Of a stretch of DNA of 64,000 nt, positions 19,526 through 28,278 are shown piece by piece. Source of the stretch: Micromonospora sp. 15K316 (GTDB taxonomy: Bacteria > Actinomycetota > Actinomycetes > Mycobacteriales > Micromonosporaceae); contig NZ_SMKG01000001.1 of the NCBI RefSeq assembly GCF_004348525.1, positions 124,001 through 188,000 of the forward strand. The letters run 5' to 3'. The notes beneath the pieces are model-generated. The model worked only from the letters and a program-made list of their open reading frames with translations. It was not told the origin of the DNA and did not search any database. Within the stretch, counting starts at the first letter, position 1, and each line of letters begins with the position of its first letter. The translations under genes were made by a program, and so were the position numbers.

Positions 19526-20854
19526 TCACGAGGTCTGGGCGGCGGCCATCCACTTCTCCAGGCCGTCGACGTCCAGCGGGAGCGCGCGGGACAGCACCTC
19601 GGAGCCGTCCGGGGTGACCAGGATGTCGTCCTCGATGCGGACGCCGATGCCGCGCAGCTCCGGGGGCACGGTCAGGTCGTGGGCGTGGAAGTAGAGGCCG
19701 GGCTCGACGGTGAGCACCATGCCGGGCGCCATCACCGCGTCCTGGTACGCCTCCCTGGACGCCTGGGTGCAGTCGTGCACGTCCAGCCCGAGGTGGTGGC
19801 CGATGCCGCAGACCAGGTAGCGCCGGTGGTGCTGCCCGGTATCGGAGAGCGCCTCGTCCACGGAGACGGGCAGCAGTCCCCAGTCGTCCAGCCCGTGGGC
19901 GATCACCTCCATCGCCGCGTGGTGGAACTCGGTGAAGCGGCGGCCCGTGCCGACCGCCGCGAGCCCGGCCCGGTGGGCACGTTCCACGAGGTCGTGCACC
20001 TGCCGTTGGGCCTGTGAGAACCGTCCGGCGGCGGGGAAGGTGCGGGTGACGTCGGCGGTGTAGTAGCTCCTCACCTCGACGCCCATGTCGAGCAGGAGCA
20101 GCTCGTCGGGGCGTACCGGGCCGTCGCAGCGCACCCAGTGCAGCGTGGGCGCGTGCCGTCCGCTGCCGACGATGGTGGCGTAGCCGGGGCCGTTGCCGTA
20201 CGCCCGGGCGTACCGGTCGAAGGTGCCCTGCAGCCACCGCTCCCCCGGCCCCTCGATCGCGGTGGGGAATTCGCGGACGACCGCGGCGAAGCCCTCGACC
20301 GTGCGGTCCACCGCCTCCCGGAGCTGGCCGATCTCCCAGTCGTCCTTGTACATGCGCAGCTCGGCGAGGGTGCGGGCGACCTCCTCGTCGCGGGTCACGT
20401 CCTCGGTGAGTTCGGCGAGCGGTCGGACGTCGACGCCCAGGGCTCGCGCCCAGTCGTCCAGGCTGGGGGCCGCGCCCACCCACAGCTCCCCGTAGCGGGC
20501 GTCGGAGAAGAAGCCCGGGTCGCCGGGGTAGGCCGGTGGTGGGAGGTAGAGGGTGGGGTGGCCGTCGCGGAGCACCACCGTGGCGTTCTCCACGGCGCAG
20601 CCGGTGGTCCAGAAGAAGTCGCTGTCCGGTCGGAAGTCGTACGCGGTGTCGTTGCTGCGTACCGGCGCCTCCCCGGCGGTCAGCACGATGGTCCGGCCGG
20701 GCAGGGCCTCGGCGAGCCGGGCCCGGTGGGCGGCGGCGGCCTCGGCGGCGCCGGCGACGACCGGTGGGGTCCGGTCGGGTACGTCCCACCCCGTCGCCAT
20801 GTACTGCGTGAATGCCGGGATCTCGGACAGCTTCGGCGGTCTACCGGTGCGCAT
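19526..20854 (-). CDS. M24B Xaa-Pro aminopeptidase
   Basis: A 442-residue creatinase-fold metallopeptidase. The five metal ligands of M24B enzymes are seen in order: LLLDMGVE and YTADVTRTFP (two Asp), GIGHHLGLDVHD (His), VLTVEPGLYF (Glu) and RIEDDILVT (Glu). The N-terminal half is the creatinase/aminopeptidase-P N domain (RPDSDFFWTTG, ENATVVL). It would cleave the first residue from Xaa-Pro or Xaa-Hyp peptides in the cytoplasm (no signal). ATG 20854 has AAGGAG 6 nt upstream and overlaps the previous gene by 14 nt. Its place ahead of the hydroxyproline genes suggests it supplies them. Confidence 0.9.
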   Translation of the reverse strand: MRTGRPPKLSEIPAFTQYMATGWDVPDRTPPVVAGAAEAAAAHRARLAEALPGRTIVLTAGEAPVRSNDTAYDFRPDSDFFWTTGCAVENATVVLRDGHPTLYLPPPAYPGDPGFFSDARYGELWVGAAPSLDDWARALGVDVRPLAELTEDVTRDEEVARTLAELRMYKDDWEIGQLREAVDRTVEGFAAVVREFPTAIEGPGERWLQGTFDRYARAYGNGPGYATIVGSGRHAPTLHWVRCDGPVRPDELLLLDMGVEVRSYYTADVTRTFPAAGRFSQAQRQVHDLVERAHRAGLAAVGTGRRFTEFHHAAMEVIAHGLDDWGLLPVSVDEALSDTGQHHRRYLVCGIGHHLGLDVHDCTQASREAYQDAVMAPGMVLTVEPGLYFHAHDLTVPPELRGIGVRIEDDILVTPDGSEVLSRALPLDVDGLEKWMAAAQTS

Positions 20855-22196
20855 CGCAAGCTCCTTCCTGCCGGGTGTCGCTCTTGGTGCTGGCGGGTTC
20901 CCGCTGGTCGGTGATCCCGCCGCCGGTCTCGCGGACCAGCTGGGCCAGCCGGGCGAAGACCCGCTCGTCCTCGCGGACACCGTCGTGTTCGTACTCGTTG
21001 GTGATCCACGTCCGGACGTTGCCGACCCGGGACGCGGTGTCGAGTTGCAGGCCGGCGTCGACGTACATGTCGTCGTAGTAGACGGCGGCGGCCACCGGGA
21101 CCTCGTTGGCCGCCAGCCGGTCCGGGTCGTAGAGCGGCGGCCACTGCTCCCGGGTGGCCAGCAGCTCGACGGCATCGCGGAACGGACGCAGCTCGGCGAT
21201 CTCCTCGAACATCCAGGGGTAGATCATCTCGCCGGTGAAGAGCAGCGGCCTGGCCTCCTCGGCGAACTGCGGATGCCTGTCGTGCTCGGCCTGGGCCGCC
21301 CACCCGGTGGCGCCGGCCCCGTGGGCGTAGATGCTCTCGTGCAGGGCCGCGAAGAGCGGATTGTCGGCGTACGACGTGCGGGTCAGCACCTCGTGCAGGA
21401 ACGTGGTCGACAGCTCGTCGGCGGAGAACGCCTCGTCGAGCAGCCAGTGCAGGCGCTCGGGTCCGGGCTTCATGCCGAGGTCCAGGCCGAGCGTCTGGAA
21501 CCGGCGGACGGTGAGCAGGTCCCCGTCGGGCAGCCGGACGTCCCCCTCGGCCAGCCGGTCGGCGATCCGGGCCACCTGCGCCACCTGGTGCGGGTAGCGC
21601 TGGTAGAACTGCCGGTTCTTGCCCTCGACGCGGGGGTAGGTGCGCCGGTAGACCTCCGCCGCCGACGGGTCGAGGCCGGGCAGACCGCCGGTGACGTAGC
21701 AGGCGTGCAGGCCTTCCGGGGCGTTCGACAGGTAGGTCAGGGTGAGGAAGCCGCCGTACGACTGCCCGAGGGTGGACCAGCGTTCGCCGCCGAAGACGGT
21801 CTTCCGCAGGTGTTCGTGGTCCGCCACGATCGAGTCGGCGCGGAAGCAGGCGAGGTGGGCGGCCGCCTGCTCGGCGCTCGGGAAGGCGCTCATCCGGCGG
21901 CCGTCGACGCGGGTGCTGCGGCCGGTGCCGCGCTGGTCGACGAGGACGACGCGGTGCTCGCGCAGCGCCCGGTCGAGCCACCCGGACCGGCTGAGCGGGC
22001 GGGGGCCCTTTCCGCCGGGCCCGCCCTGCAGGTAGACCAGGCACGGCAGCTCCTCGCCGTCGCGTACCGGGTCGACGATCTCCCGGGCGAAGAGCTGGAT
22101 GGTGCCGCGCGCCGGATCGGACCAGTCCAGCGGCACGTCCTCGACGTGGTCCCGGACGCGCAGGCCGGGAATCGTGTAGGTGGCGGTGACGGTCAT
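20841..22196 (-). CDS. S33 prolyl aminopeptidase (proline iminopeptidase)
   Basis: A 451-residue alpha/beta hydrolase of the prolyl-aminopeptidase type. It shows the oxyanion motif LQGGPGGKG, the VLVDQRGTGRS loop, the Ser elbow LGQSYGGFL and a late His in EYEHDGV. These enzymes free N-terminal proline (often hydroxyproline) from short peptides. No signal peptide, so it acts inside the cell. It is the first gene of the operon and sits behind a -35/-10 promoter and a leader of about 145 nt. A weak AGAGAGAAG site precedes ATG 22196. Confidence 0.9.
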   Translation of the reverse strand: MTVTATYTIPGLRVRDHVEDVPLDWSDPARGTIQLFAREIVDPVRDGEELPCLVYLQGGPGGKGPRPLSRSGWLDRALREHRVVLVDQRGTGRSTRVDGRRMSAFPSAEQAAAHLACFRADSIVADHEHLRKTVFGGERWSTLGQSYGGFLTLTYLSNAPEGLHACYVTGGLPGLDPSAAEVYRRTYPRVEGKNRQFYQRYPHQVAQVARIADRLAEGDVRLPDGDLLTVRRFQTLGLDLGMKPGPERLHWLLDEAFSADELSTTFLHEVLTRTSYADNPLFAALHESIYAHGAGATGWAAQAEHDRHPQFAEEARPLLFTGEMIYPWMFEEIAELRPFRDAVELLATREQWPPLYDPDRLAANEVPVAAAVYYDDMYVDAGLQLDTASRVGNVRTWITNEYEHDGVREDERVFARLAQLVRETGGGITDQREPASTKSDTRQEGACDAHR

Positions 22197-22349
22197 CGGC
22201 TTCTCTCTTTCGCGGTGCCGGTCGACCGTGGACGGGGCTCGACCAGCCGTCTCCCACCTCGTACGGCACCTCGCCGACCTGGGGGCACCGGCCCTGGGTG
22301 AGCCGCCGCGAGGCCAACGAACCTCGCAGTAGGGTGTGCCATTGCACTG

Positions 22350-22378
22350 ACCCTAATGTGAAAGCGAGTGCGTGCCAA
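22350..22378 (-). promoter_or_regulatory. Promoter of the hydroxyproline operon
   Basis: On the minus strand TTGGCA (22373-22378) and TAGGGT (22350-22355) are separated by exactly 17 bp. The predicted start of transcription is about 145 nt before the first start codon, leaving a long GC-rich leader. Confidence 0.5.
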
Positions 22379-22431
22379 GGGCCGGGCTTCGCGCGTGACG
22401 CACCGCAGCCGGACGAGCGCATGCCGCGAGG

Positions 22432-22461
22432 GCGCGGCGACGGCACACGCCGTCGCCGCGC
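22432..22461 (-). terminator. Terminator after gamma-glutamyltransferase
   Basis: A perfect 13-bp stem (GCGCGGCGACGGC / GCCGTCGCCGCGC) with a 4-nt loop begins 8 nt after the stop at 22470. It separates the CHAT-ggt operon from the hydroxyproline promoter. Confidence 0.7.
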
Positions 22462-22469
22462 TCCCCACG

Positions 22470-24275
22470 TCAGTGGCGCGGCCAGCGGCCGACGACAGCT
22501 GCGGCGCCGCCGCCGCGGCGGACCGGCTCGGCCGCGGCGACCATCCGTCCGTTCCGCAGGAATTCGATTCCGGTCGCGGCGCCGATCTCGGCGGTCGAGG
22601 AGAACGCATGCCCCGGCGGCAGACTGCCGGCGTAGGCGGTGATGAACGCCGGCTCGGCCTGGGTGCTGGCGCCGTTGCGCTGCGACGCCCGCGGCGCGGC
22701 CAGCGCCTGCGGCAGGGTCATGCCCAGGTCGATCCGGTTGACCAGCATCTGCAGGACGGTGGTGATGATCGTCGCGCCGCCGGGGGTGCCGACGGCGAGG
22801 AAGGGCCGCCCGTCGGCCAACACGATGGTGGGCGCCATCGAACTGCGCGGTCGCTTGCCCGGCGCCGGCAGGTTCGGGTCGGGAGCGCTGCCCTGGGTCG
22901 GCGCGAAGTTGAAGTCGGTGAGCTCGTTGTTGAGCAGGAAACCTCGACCGGGTACGACCATCCCGTTGCCGCCGGTCGCCTCGATGGTCAGCGTGTACTC
23001 GACGACGTTGCCCCACCGGTCGGCCACCGTGAGGTTCGTGGTGGACTTGCGGTCGTCGCGGGTGTCGGCGGCCGTCGCGGTCGCGCAACCGCCGTAGACG
23101 CCGTCGGGAACACCGGGCGCGACCGGCTTGGGTAGCGTCGCCGCGGCGTCGATCCGGCAGGCCCGCTCCTTGGCGTACCCGTCCCGGAGCAGCTCACGCA
23201 GGACGCTCTGCCGGGTGTGGTCGCCGACGTAACGGTTACGGTCGGCGAACGCGAGCGCGCTGGCCTCCAGGTAGTGGTGCATCGCCTGGGCCACCGACAT
23301 CGACCGCAGGTCGTAGCGCTCCAGGATGTTGAGCGCCTCCCCCACCGCGACGCCGCCGCTGGAGGGGGTGGACATGCCGTACACCTCGAGCCCGCGGTAC
23401 TCCGACCGGGTCGGCGCGGGGAAGCGGGTGCGGTAGCCGGCGAGGTCGGACGTGGTCAGCTCGGCCGGACGGATCGGATACGGCCACGAACCGACCGGCC
23501 GCGCCGCGAGCGGCGGGTGCTGCACTGTGGCCGCCACGTCGCGCCCGACCTCGCCCCGGTAGAAGACGTCGGTGCCGCGCTTGGCGATCAGCCGGTACGT
23601 GTCGGCCAGGTCCCGGTTGCGGAAGGTGCTGCCGACCGCCGGCGGCTGCCCGCCCGGCAGGTAGAGCGCGCTGGTGGAGCTGAACTGGCCGAACGCGGCC
23701 CGGTTCGCCGCGATCTGGCCGGCGAAGGTCTCGTCGACGGTGAAGCCCTTCTCGGCCACCCGCGCGGCCGGGGTGAGCAGCTGGGCCAGTGACCGGGTGC
23801 CCCAGCGGGCGAGCGCGTCGCGCCAGGTGAGCAGGGTGCCGGGAACGCCGACGGAGAGGCCGCTGATCCGGGCCTCGTCGAAGGCGTACGGCTGCCCGGT
23901 GGCCGGGTTGGTGAAGCTGCCGGCGGTCATCGAGGCCGGCGCCGCCTCGCGGCCGTCGATGGTGTGTACCCGTCCGGTCCTGGCGTCGTAGTAGACGAAG
24001 AAGCCGCCGCCACCGACGCCGGCGGAGAAGGGCTCGGTGACGCCGAGCGTCGCCGCGGCCGCGACCGCCGCGTCGACCGCGTTGCCGCCACGTCGTAGCA
24101 CGTCCAGTCCGACGGCGGTCGCCGTCTCGTCGACCGTGGAGACCGCGCCGCCGTAACCGATCGCCACCGGCTCCTTCGGTGGCCCGGCCGGCTTCGCCGC
24201 CTGGGCGGGGACTGTGGTTCCGGCCGCCAGCGCGGCCAGGGCGATGGTCGCGGTGAACAGGACCCGAGGTCTCAT
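22470..24275 (-). CDS. ggt: Secreted gamma-glutamyltransferase
   Basis: A 601-residue exported Ntn hydrolase. The signal is MRPRVLFTATIALAALAAG, cleaved near AQA. The self-cleavage/catalytic Thr is Thr412 in STTNLTVAD, giving a large N-terminal and small C-terminal subunit. The RGGNAVDAAVAAAATLG motif, the substrate-binding GREAAPAS and the GTPGGATIITTVLQ loop are also family hallmarks. It would hydrolyse or transfer gamma-glutamyl groups (glutathione, gamma-glutamyl peptides) outside the cell. Its ATG overlaps the CHAT-gene stop by 4 nt, so it is the last gene of that operon. That coupling to a CHAT protein is unusual. Confidence 0.92.
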   Translation of the reverse strand: MRPRVLFTATIALAALAAGTTVPAQAAKPAGPPKEPVAIGYGGAVSTVDETATAVGLDVLRRGGNAVDAAVAAAATLGVTEPFSAGVGGGGFFVYYDARTGRVHTIDGREAAPASMTAGSFTNPATGQPYAFDEARISGLSVGVPGTLLTWRDALARWGTRSLAQLLTPAARVAEKGFTVDETFAGQIAANRAAFGQFSSTSALYLPGGQPPAVGSTFRNRDLADTYRLIAKRGTDVFYRGEVGRDVAATVQHPPLAARPVGSWPYPIRPAELTTSDLAGYRTRFPAPTRSEYRGLEVYGMSTPSSGGVAVGEALNILERYDLRSMSVAQAMHHYLEASALAFADRNRYVGDHTRQSVLRELLRDGYAKERACRIDAAATLPKPVAPGVPDGVYGGCATATAADTRDDRKSTTNLTVADRWGNVVEYTLTIEATGGNGMVVPGRGFLLNNELTDFNFAPTQGSAPDPNLPAPGKRPRSSMAPTIVLADGRPFLAVGTPGGATIITTVLQMLVNRIDLGMTLPQALAAPRASQRNGASTQAEPAFITAYAGSLPPGHAFSSTAEIGAATGIEFLRNGRMVAAAEPVRRGGGAAAVVGRWPRH

Positions 24276-27172
24276 GTGGCCTCCGCAGATCGACGCAGGT
24301 GGACCTTCTGCCTACTCTCCTCGGCAGGAGCAGGCAACCCGCTCTTCCGGTCCGTCACCATGAGCCCGGCCCAGGCGAGTGGGTTGGTCCTGGTCGGGTC
24401 GACGCCGGCGGCGGCCGGTGCGGCGGCGGCGATGTCCCGTAGGGCGGCCCCGCTGGGGAGGCCCCGGTAGATGTGGCTCATCAGCCGCCCGGTCGGCCCG
24501 TCCGGTAGACGCCACAGCCCGGACAGGACCTCGGTGGCGCCGGCCGCCAGACACGCCGCGATCATCCCCGTGGCGTCGCTGCCCGCGTCGGCGCCGGAGT
24601 AGCAGGCAGGGGCGAGCACGGTTCGCGGTATCCGGGCGGTGAGCAGGCGCGCGGACGAGATGCCGCGCTCACTGTGGAACTGGAACTCGAACTCCAGGCC
24701 GTGTCCTCGGCCGTGCGTGGCGAGGACCAGCACCTCGTGGCGGCCGGTGGCCAGTTGGTCGAGCAGCTCGCCCCGGCTGCCGGCGACGGTCAGGTCGACC
24801 TCGCCTGAATCGTGCATCGTCTTCAGCAACTGGCGTTCCCGCTGTGCCCCGGCCAGTTCCGGATGGAAGTAGCCCAGAAGCGCCGGGCGTGGCGAGGGCT
24901 CTGTCGCGTGGCCTCCGATCAGGCGGAGAAGAGGCAGCCGGTTGACGGTGGCGTGGGAGATCAGGGCGGTCCGGTCGGTGAGCGGAAGGGCGGCGAAGGG
25001 CATCGTGCGTAGCGGCCCGTCCGCACAGATGATCAGCCGATGCCGGCCGGCCGGGTCGCCGGGTCCGGCCCGGAGCCATTTGCGGAGCTGCTCGGGCAGC
25101 AAGGTCTCGGCGAGGTCGTGGCGCGCCACGGCCCAGAGGTCGCCGAAGGCCCTCGCGGACTCCGCGCTGCCGGTCGCGGACCCGCTACGCAGCTGGTCGA
25201 CCGTGGTCGCCGCGGCGCCGGTCAGCTGGAACTCCTGGATCTGCGGCAGCTCACCGGGCACCCGGCAGACCAGGTGTCCGGCGTAGCCGGTGACGCCGCT
25301 GTCGGTGACCGTGAGGGAGAGCAGGCCGTCCTGCCCGCAACGGTCGAGCAGATCGGTGCCGGTGATCGGGGTCGGCACGTACAGCTCGGCGAAGGTGCCG
25401 CCGATCAGCTCGCTGAGCTGTCCCGTCAGCGCCGCGTGCTCGTCCCTGAGTTTGCCGGTCAGGACGTCGATCCCACCCAGTCGTCCCGCACGCGCGGATT
25501 CCGTGGCGTGGGCCAGGGTGTGCCGTACCTCGTCGGCCCGGTCGGCCACCTCCCGCAACCGCGGTGGCATCGCGGCCTTCGTCGCGGACAGTACGCCCAC
25601 CAACGTGTCCTCGCGTTGGGCCTCGGCGACCTCGATCCCGGCGAGCCCTGCCTGACTCGCCGTCGCGCTGGCCGTCAGGATCTGCATCAGTCGCGCGAAG
25701 GTGCTCTGCTTGTTGGCCAGCAGTCCTCTTCGCCGGCCGAGCCGCCCGACGTGACCGCTGAGCAGATGCAGGTTCCGCACCGCCTCCCGGACCCGGGTCA
25801 CCGCGATCGTCGGGTGGCCGCTCCGCGCCGCGATGTCGGCGGCGAGCCCGTACCCGTCGGCCGCCACCTCGGGTGCGCCGATGGTCGGGAGGAGCGCGAC
25901 CATCTCGTCGGCGGCGGAGACGGCCCGATCGACCTGGCCGTCCGCGTGGAGAGCCGCCGCTTCGACCTGCCGCGCCTGAAGATCCGCCAGCGGGTCGGTG
26001 AACGGTTGGCGGAGAGCGACCGAGAGGTGCCGGAGTGCCTCGGTGGCGTCGTCGCGGACGAGTGCGACATCGGCGAGCAGCGTGGAGGTCGCCTGCACGA
26101 CGTTCAACGCGTGGGCGGCCTCCCCCATCTCTCTGAGCGTCGTCAGCTCCTCCACCAGGAGGTCGTAGTCCCCGTCCGCCGCTCGGATCTTGGCCACCTC
26201 GAAGGCGGTCAGGGCCAGAATCTTGACAAGGTGGGCCACATGGGTGTTGGTGAGGATGACCTCGCGGTGCCGCTCGTCCCCCGCCAGCGTCATCACGGCG
26301 TCGATGCAGTGCCGGGCGTCGTCCCGCTCATCGACGCTGTGATGCAGGCCGGCGCGGGTGGCGGCGGCTGCGATGAAGACCGGCAGGTCCTGGCGCTGCC
26401 CGGCGGCCTCGAGGACGGAGTCGCAGCCGGCGGCGGCCTCGGCGAGATGTCCCCGCAGCATGTCCAGCCAGGCCAGCGAGAGCGCCGCCTGGTCGCGGTA
26501 GTGATCGGTCTCCGCCGTCAGGTTCATGCCGAAGCCACCGACTCGCTGGCGTAGCCGGGTCGCGGCCTCGATGGCCGTGCGGAAGGCCCGAGTGCTGCCG
26601 GCCAGGTCGCTGCGGGTCGCGCGCAGCTCTCCCTCGATGAAGTGCAGCTGGACGCCGACCACGTCCGCCTCGGGTGCTCGGGTCTTGCCCAGCAGCTCCA
26701 GGCCGCGCGTCACCGACTCCGCCGCGTCCTTCGGGCGGCCGAGCATGACCTGGGCGCGGGCGCAGACCATCCAGCCCATCGCCCCGTCCACGTACCGGCG
26801 GCGCCGCTCGCCGTCCTGCGCGGCGCGCGTCCCCGCGTCGACCGCTTCCGGGTACCGCAGGTGGTCGAAGGCCACCAGCGCCGAGACGAGCACCTTGTCG
26901 CCGCTCACCCCGGCGACCGCGATCAGTACGACGGTGTACCCGAAGGCGGCGAGCAGAGCCCACCAGGGAGCGTCGAGCAGATGCGCCACGCCCAGCAGCC
27001 CGGCGGCGACGAACACCTCGAGCCGTTGCGCCGAGGCTTTCGTGGGCCGCCGTTGGCCGATCACGACGCTGGCGACCACCGGGATCGCGGGCAGCCAACC
27101 GGCGGCCCGCCAGGTCGCCCAGGCCAGGAAGAGCAACGGCGTCCACCGGATCAGCAGACCGGGCGTGCGCAT
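24272..27172 (-). CDS. Membrane-anchored TPR-CHAT (caspase-like) protein
   Basis: A 966-residue protein. Two hydrophobic segments at about residues 11-38 and 52-88 anchor it; no cleavable signal is seen. Residues about 95-500 are Ala/Leu-rich paired helices of TPR type (for example DGAMGWMVCARAQVMLGR, DQAALSLAWLDMLRGHLAEA). The C-terminal third is a CHAT domain: the catalytic His820 in VLATHGRG and Cys857 in VLAPACYSGAD are both present, with GMIAACLAAGATEVLSGLW after them, so the protease should be active. CHAT proteins are caspase relatives used in separases and in some defence systems. It is coupled to a 59-residue acidic gene upstream (5-bp gap) and to ggt downstream (4-bp overlap). The target is unknown. 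Confidence 0.85.
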   Translation of the reverse strand: MRTPGLLIRWTPLLFLAWATWRAAGWLPAIPVVASVVIGQRRPTKASAQRLEVFVAAGLLGVAHLLDAPWWALLAAFGYTVVLIAVAGVSGDKVLVSALVAFDHLRYPEAVDAGTRAAQDGERRRRYVDGAMGWMVCARAQVMLGRPKDAAESVTRGLELLGKTRAPEADVVGVQLHFIEGELRATRSDLAGSTRAFRTAIEAATRLRQRVGGFGMNLTAETDHYRDQAALSLAWLDMLRGHLAEAAAGCDSVLEAAGQRQDLPVFIAAAATRAGLHHSVDERDDARHCIDAVMTLAGDERHREVILTNTHVAHLVKILALTAFEVAKIRAADGDYDLLVEELTTLREMGEAAHALNVVQATSTLLADVALVRDDATEALRHLSVALRQPFTDPLADLQARQVEAAALHADGQVDRAVSAADEMVALLPTIGAPEVAADGYGLAADIAARSGHPTIAVTRVREAVRNLHLLSGHVGRLGRRRGLLANKQSTFARLMQILTASATASQAGLAGIEVAEAQREDTLVGVLSATKAAMPPRLREVADRADEVRHTLAHATESARAGRLGGIDVLTGKLRDEHAALTGQLSELIGGTFAELYVPTPITGTDLLDRCGQDGLLSLTVTDSGVTGYAGHLVCRVPGELPQIQEFQLTGAAATTVDQLRSGSATGSAESARAFGDLWAVARHDLAETLLPEQLRKWLRAGPGDPAGRHRLIICADGPLRTMPFAALPLTDRTALISHATVNRLPLLRLIGGHATEPSPRPALLGYFHPELAGAQRERQLLKTMHDSGEVDLTVAGSRGELLDQLATGRHEVLVLATHGRGHGLEFEFQFHSERGISSARLLTARIPRTVLAPACYSGADAGSDATGMIAACLAAGATEVLSGLWRLPDGPTGRLMSHIYRGLPSGAALRDIAAAAPAAAGVDPTRTNPLAWAGLMVTDRKSGLPAPAEESRQKVHLRRSAEAT

Positions 27173-27177
27173 CCCGC

Positions 27178-27357
27178 CTACTCGTCCACCGGCGGCGGAA
27201 CCGGTTCGGGCAGCTCGGTGGCGGTCGGCGGGGGCACCTCGGGGTCGACGAGCTGCTGTCCGCCGCGGAAGTCGTCGAAGTCGAAGTCGGAGAAGTCGGC
27301 GAAGTCCGCGTCCGGGTCGTCGTCGAAGCCGGGAGTTCCACGAGGGTCGGATTCCAC
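27178..27357 (-). CDS. 59-residue acidic Asp/Phe-rich protein
   Basis: A small gene between the DUF6338-like and CHAT genes, with gaps of 2 bp and 5 bp. The start is GTG 27357; GAGAGGAG lies 5 nt before it, partly inside the previous stop codon. The product has 18 Asp/Glu and only 2 Arg. Its first half alternates Asp and Phe (DFADFSDFDFDDF, residues 18-30), the second is Pro-rich and ends in Asp-Glu. No family is recognised. Its position suggests a regulator, substrate or inhibitor of the CHAT protein, which is inference only. That it is translated is supported by the ribosome binding site, tight spacing and lack of an alternative frame. Confidence 0.6.
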   Translation of the reverse strand: MESDPRGTPGFDDDPDADFADFSDFDFDDFRGGQQLVDPEVPPPTATELPEPVPPPVDE

Positions 27358-27359
27358 GA

Positions 27360-28103
27360 CTACTCCTCTCGGGTGGGGATCGGTTGGGCGGGCAGGTTCA
27401 CGCTGTCGGGGGTCACCGGCTCCGGTGCCGACCGGTACGTGACCGTCAGCAGGACGATCCGCCGAGCGCTGATCGCGACCGCGCCGATGTTCGTCAACGG
27501 ATACGTCTGCTGGGCACCCTTCGGGCGGTAGACCAGGGGGTGGTCCGGATCGTGCCGGAGCGACAGATCCCGGTCGGCGGTCTCGTCGGAGACGCGGCTG
27601 AAGCTGTGCAACCGCCCGGCGACGTACGAGCCGTCGTCGAGGTAGCAGCCCACGTACTTCGGAAGATCCGAGTGCTCGCGCAGCAGCAACCACCAGGAGG
27701 ACTGCTGTGGATCGGCGTTCCGCCGCAGGTTGCCGAGGCGGGTGTTCGGGCGCCGCCAGCGGTGCCACGTACGCGCCGCCACGAAGTAGGCCCAGAGGCA
27801 GGCCAGAGCCATTCCTCCCACCGCCCACCCGGTGACGAGCCACGGCTCCGCGATCACGTACTCCCTCGGCGTGCGCAGCAGCGCCGCGAGGTCCGGCGCC
27901 CGCACGGGCAGGGTCGACCAGGCCGATGCCAGGATCAGACCGGCGACGCCGTCGGCGGCCACGCCGACGAAGAGGACGGACATGGTCTCGCGAAGCGGTG
28001 ACCTCGTCCGTTGCGGGATGTCCCGCTCGCGGCGCCGTTCGTAGAGGTATCCGGGCAGCAGCAGGCCGACGAAGATCACGACTCCGAGCACGGTCGTGGG
28101 CAT
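27360..28103 (-). CDS. DUF6338-like membrane protein
   Basis: A 247-residue protein. The first hydrophobic segment (TTVLGVVIFVGLLLPGYLYE) is followed by RRRERDIPQRTRSPLRET, a block I associate with DUF6338. Two more spans lie at about 42-60 and 90-110. The cytoplasmic tail has a small beta-rich domain with GCYLDDGSYVAGRLHSFS, recalling RNA- or ligand-binding SH3-like barrels. Function is unknown. ATG 28103 has GAGGAAA just upstream; an earlier in-frame ATG has no site. It is the first gene of the DUF6338-acidic-CHAT-ggt operon and diverges from the ThuA-ricin gene. Confidence 0.75.
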   Translation of the reverse strand: MPTTVLGVVIFVGLLLPGYLYERRRERDIPQRTRSPLRETMSVLFVGVAADGVAGLILASAWSTLPVRAPDLAALLRTPREYVIAEPWLVTGWAVGGMALACLWAYFVAARTWHRWRRPNTRLGNLRRNADPQQSSWWLLLREHSDLPKYVGCYLDDGSYVAGRLHSFSRVSDETADRDLSLRHDPDHPLVYRPKGAQQTYPLTNIGAVAISARRIVLLTVTYRSAPEPVTPDSVNLPAQPIPTREE

Positions 28104-28278
28104 CGTTTCCTCGCAGCGGGTGGCCCGGCAGTTGCCCAAGATGATGTCCGCACTGCCGGACGGATCCCGCGTGCGCGTCACGTTTCCGACAGGAGCGGCG
28201 AGGGGCGGGCCGTCGGCCGCCGACGGGAGGCTCGCGCCTGGGCGGATCGCAAGCCGCGCAATTCGCCCAAGTCCGAGA

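Noticed and set aside
22200-22343. Possible T-box leader ahead of the prolyl aminopeptidase (CGGCACCGCG near the start codon)
   Set aside because: The T-box bulge needs UGGN to pair with the tRNA NCCA end; here the first base is C, and no stem I with specifier loop could be recognised.
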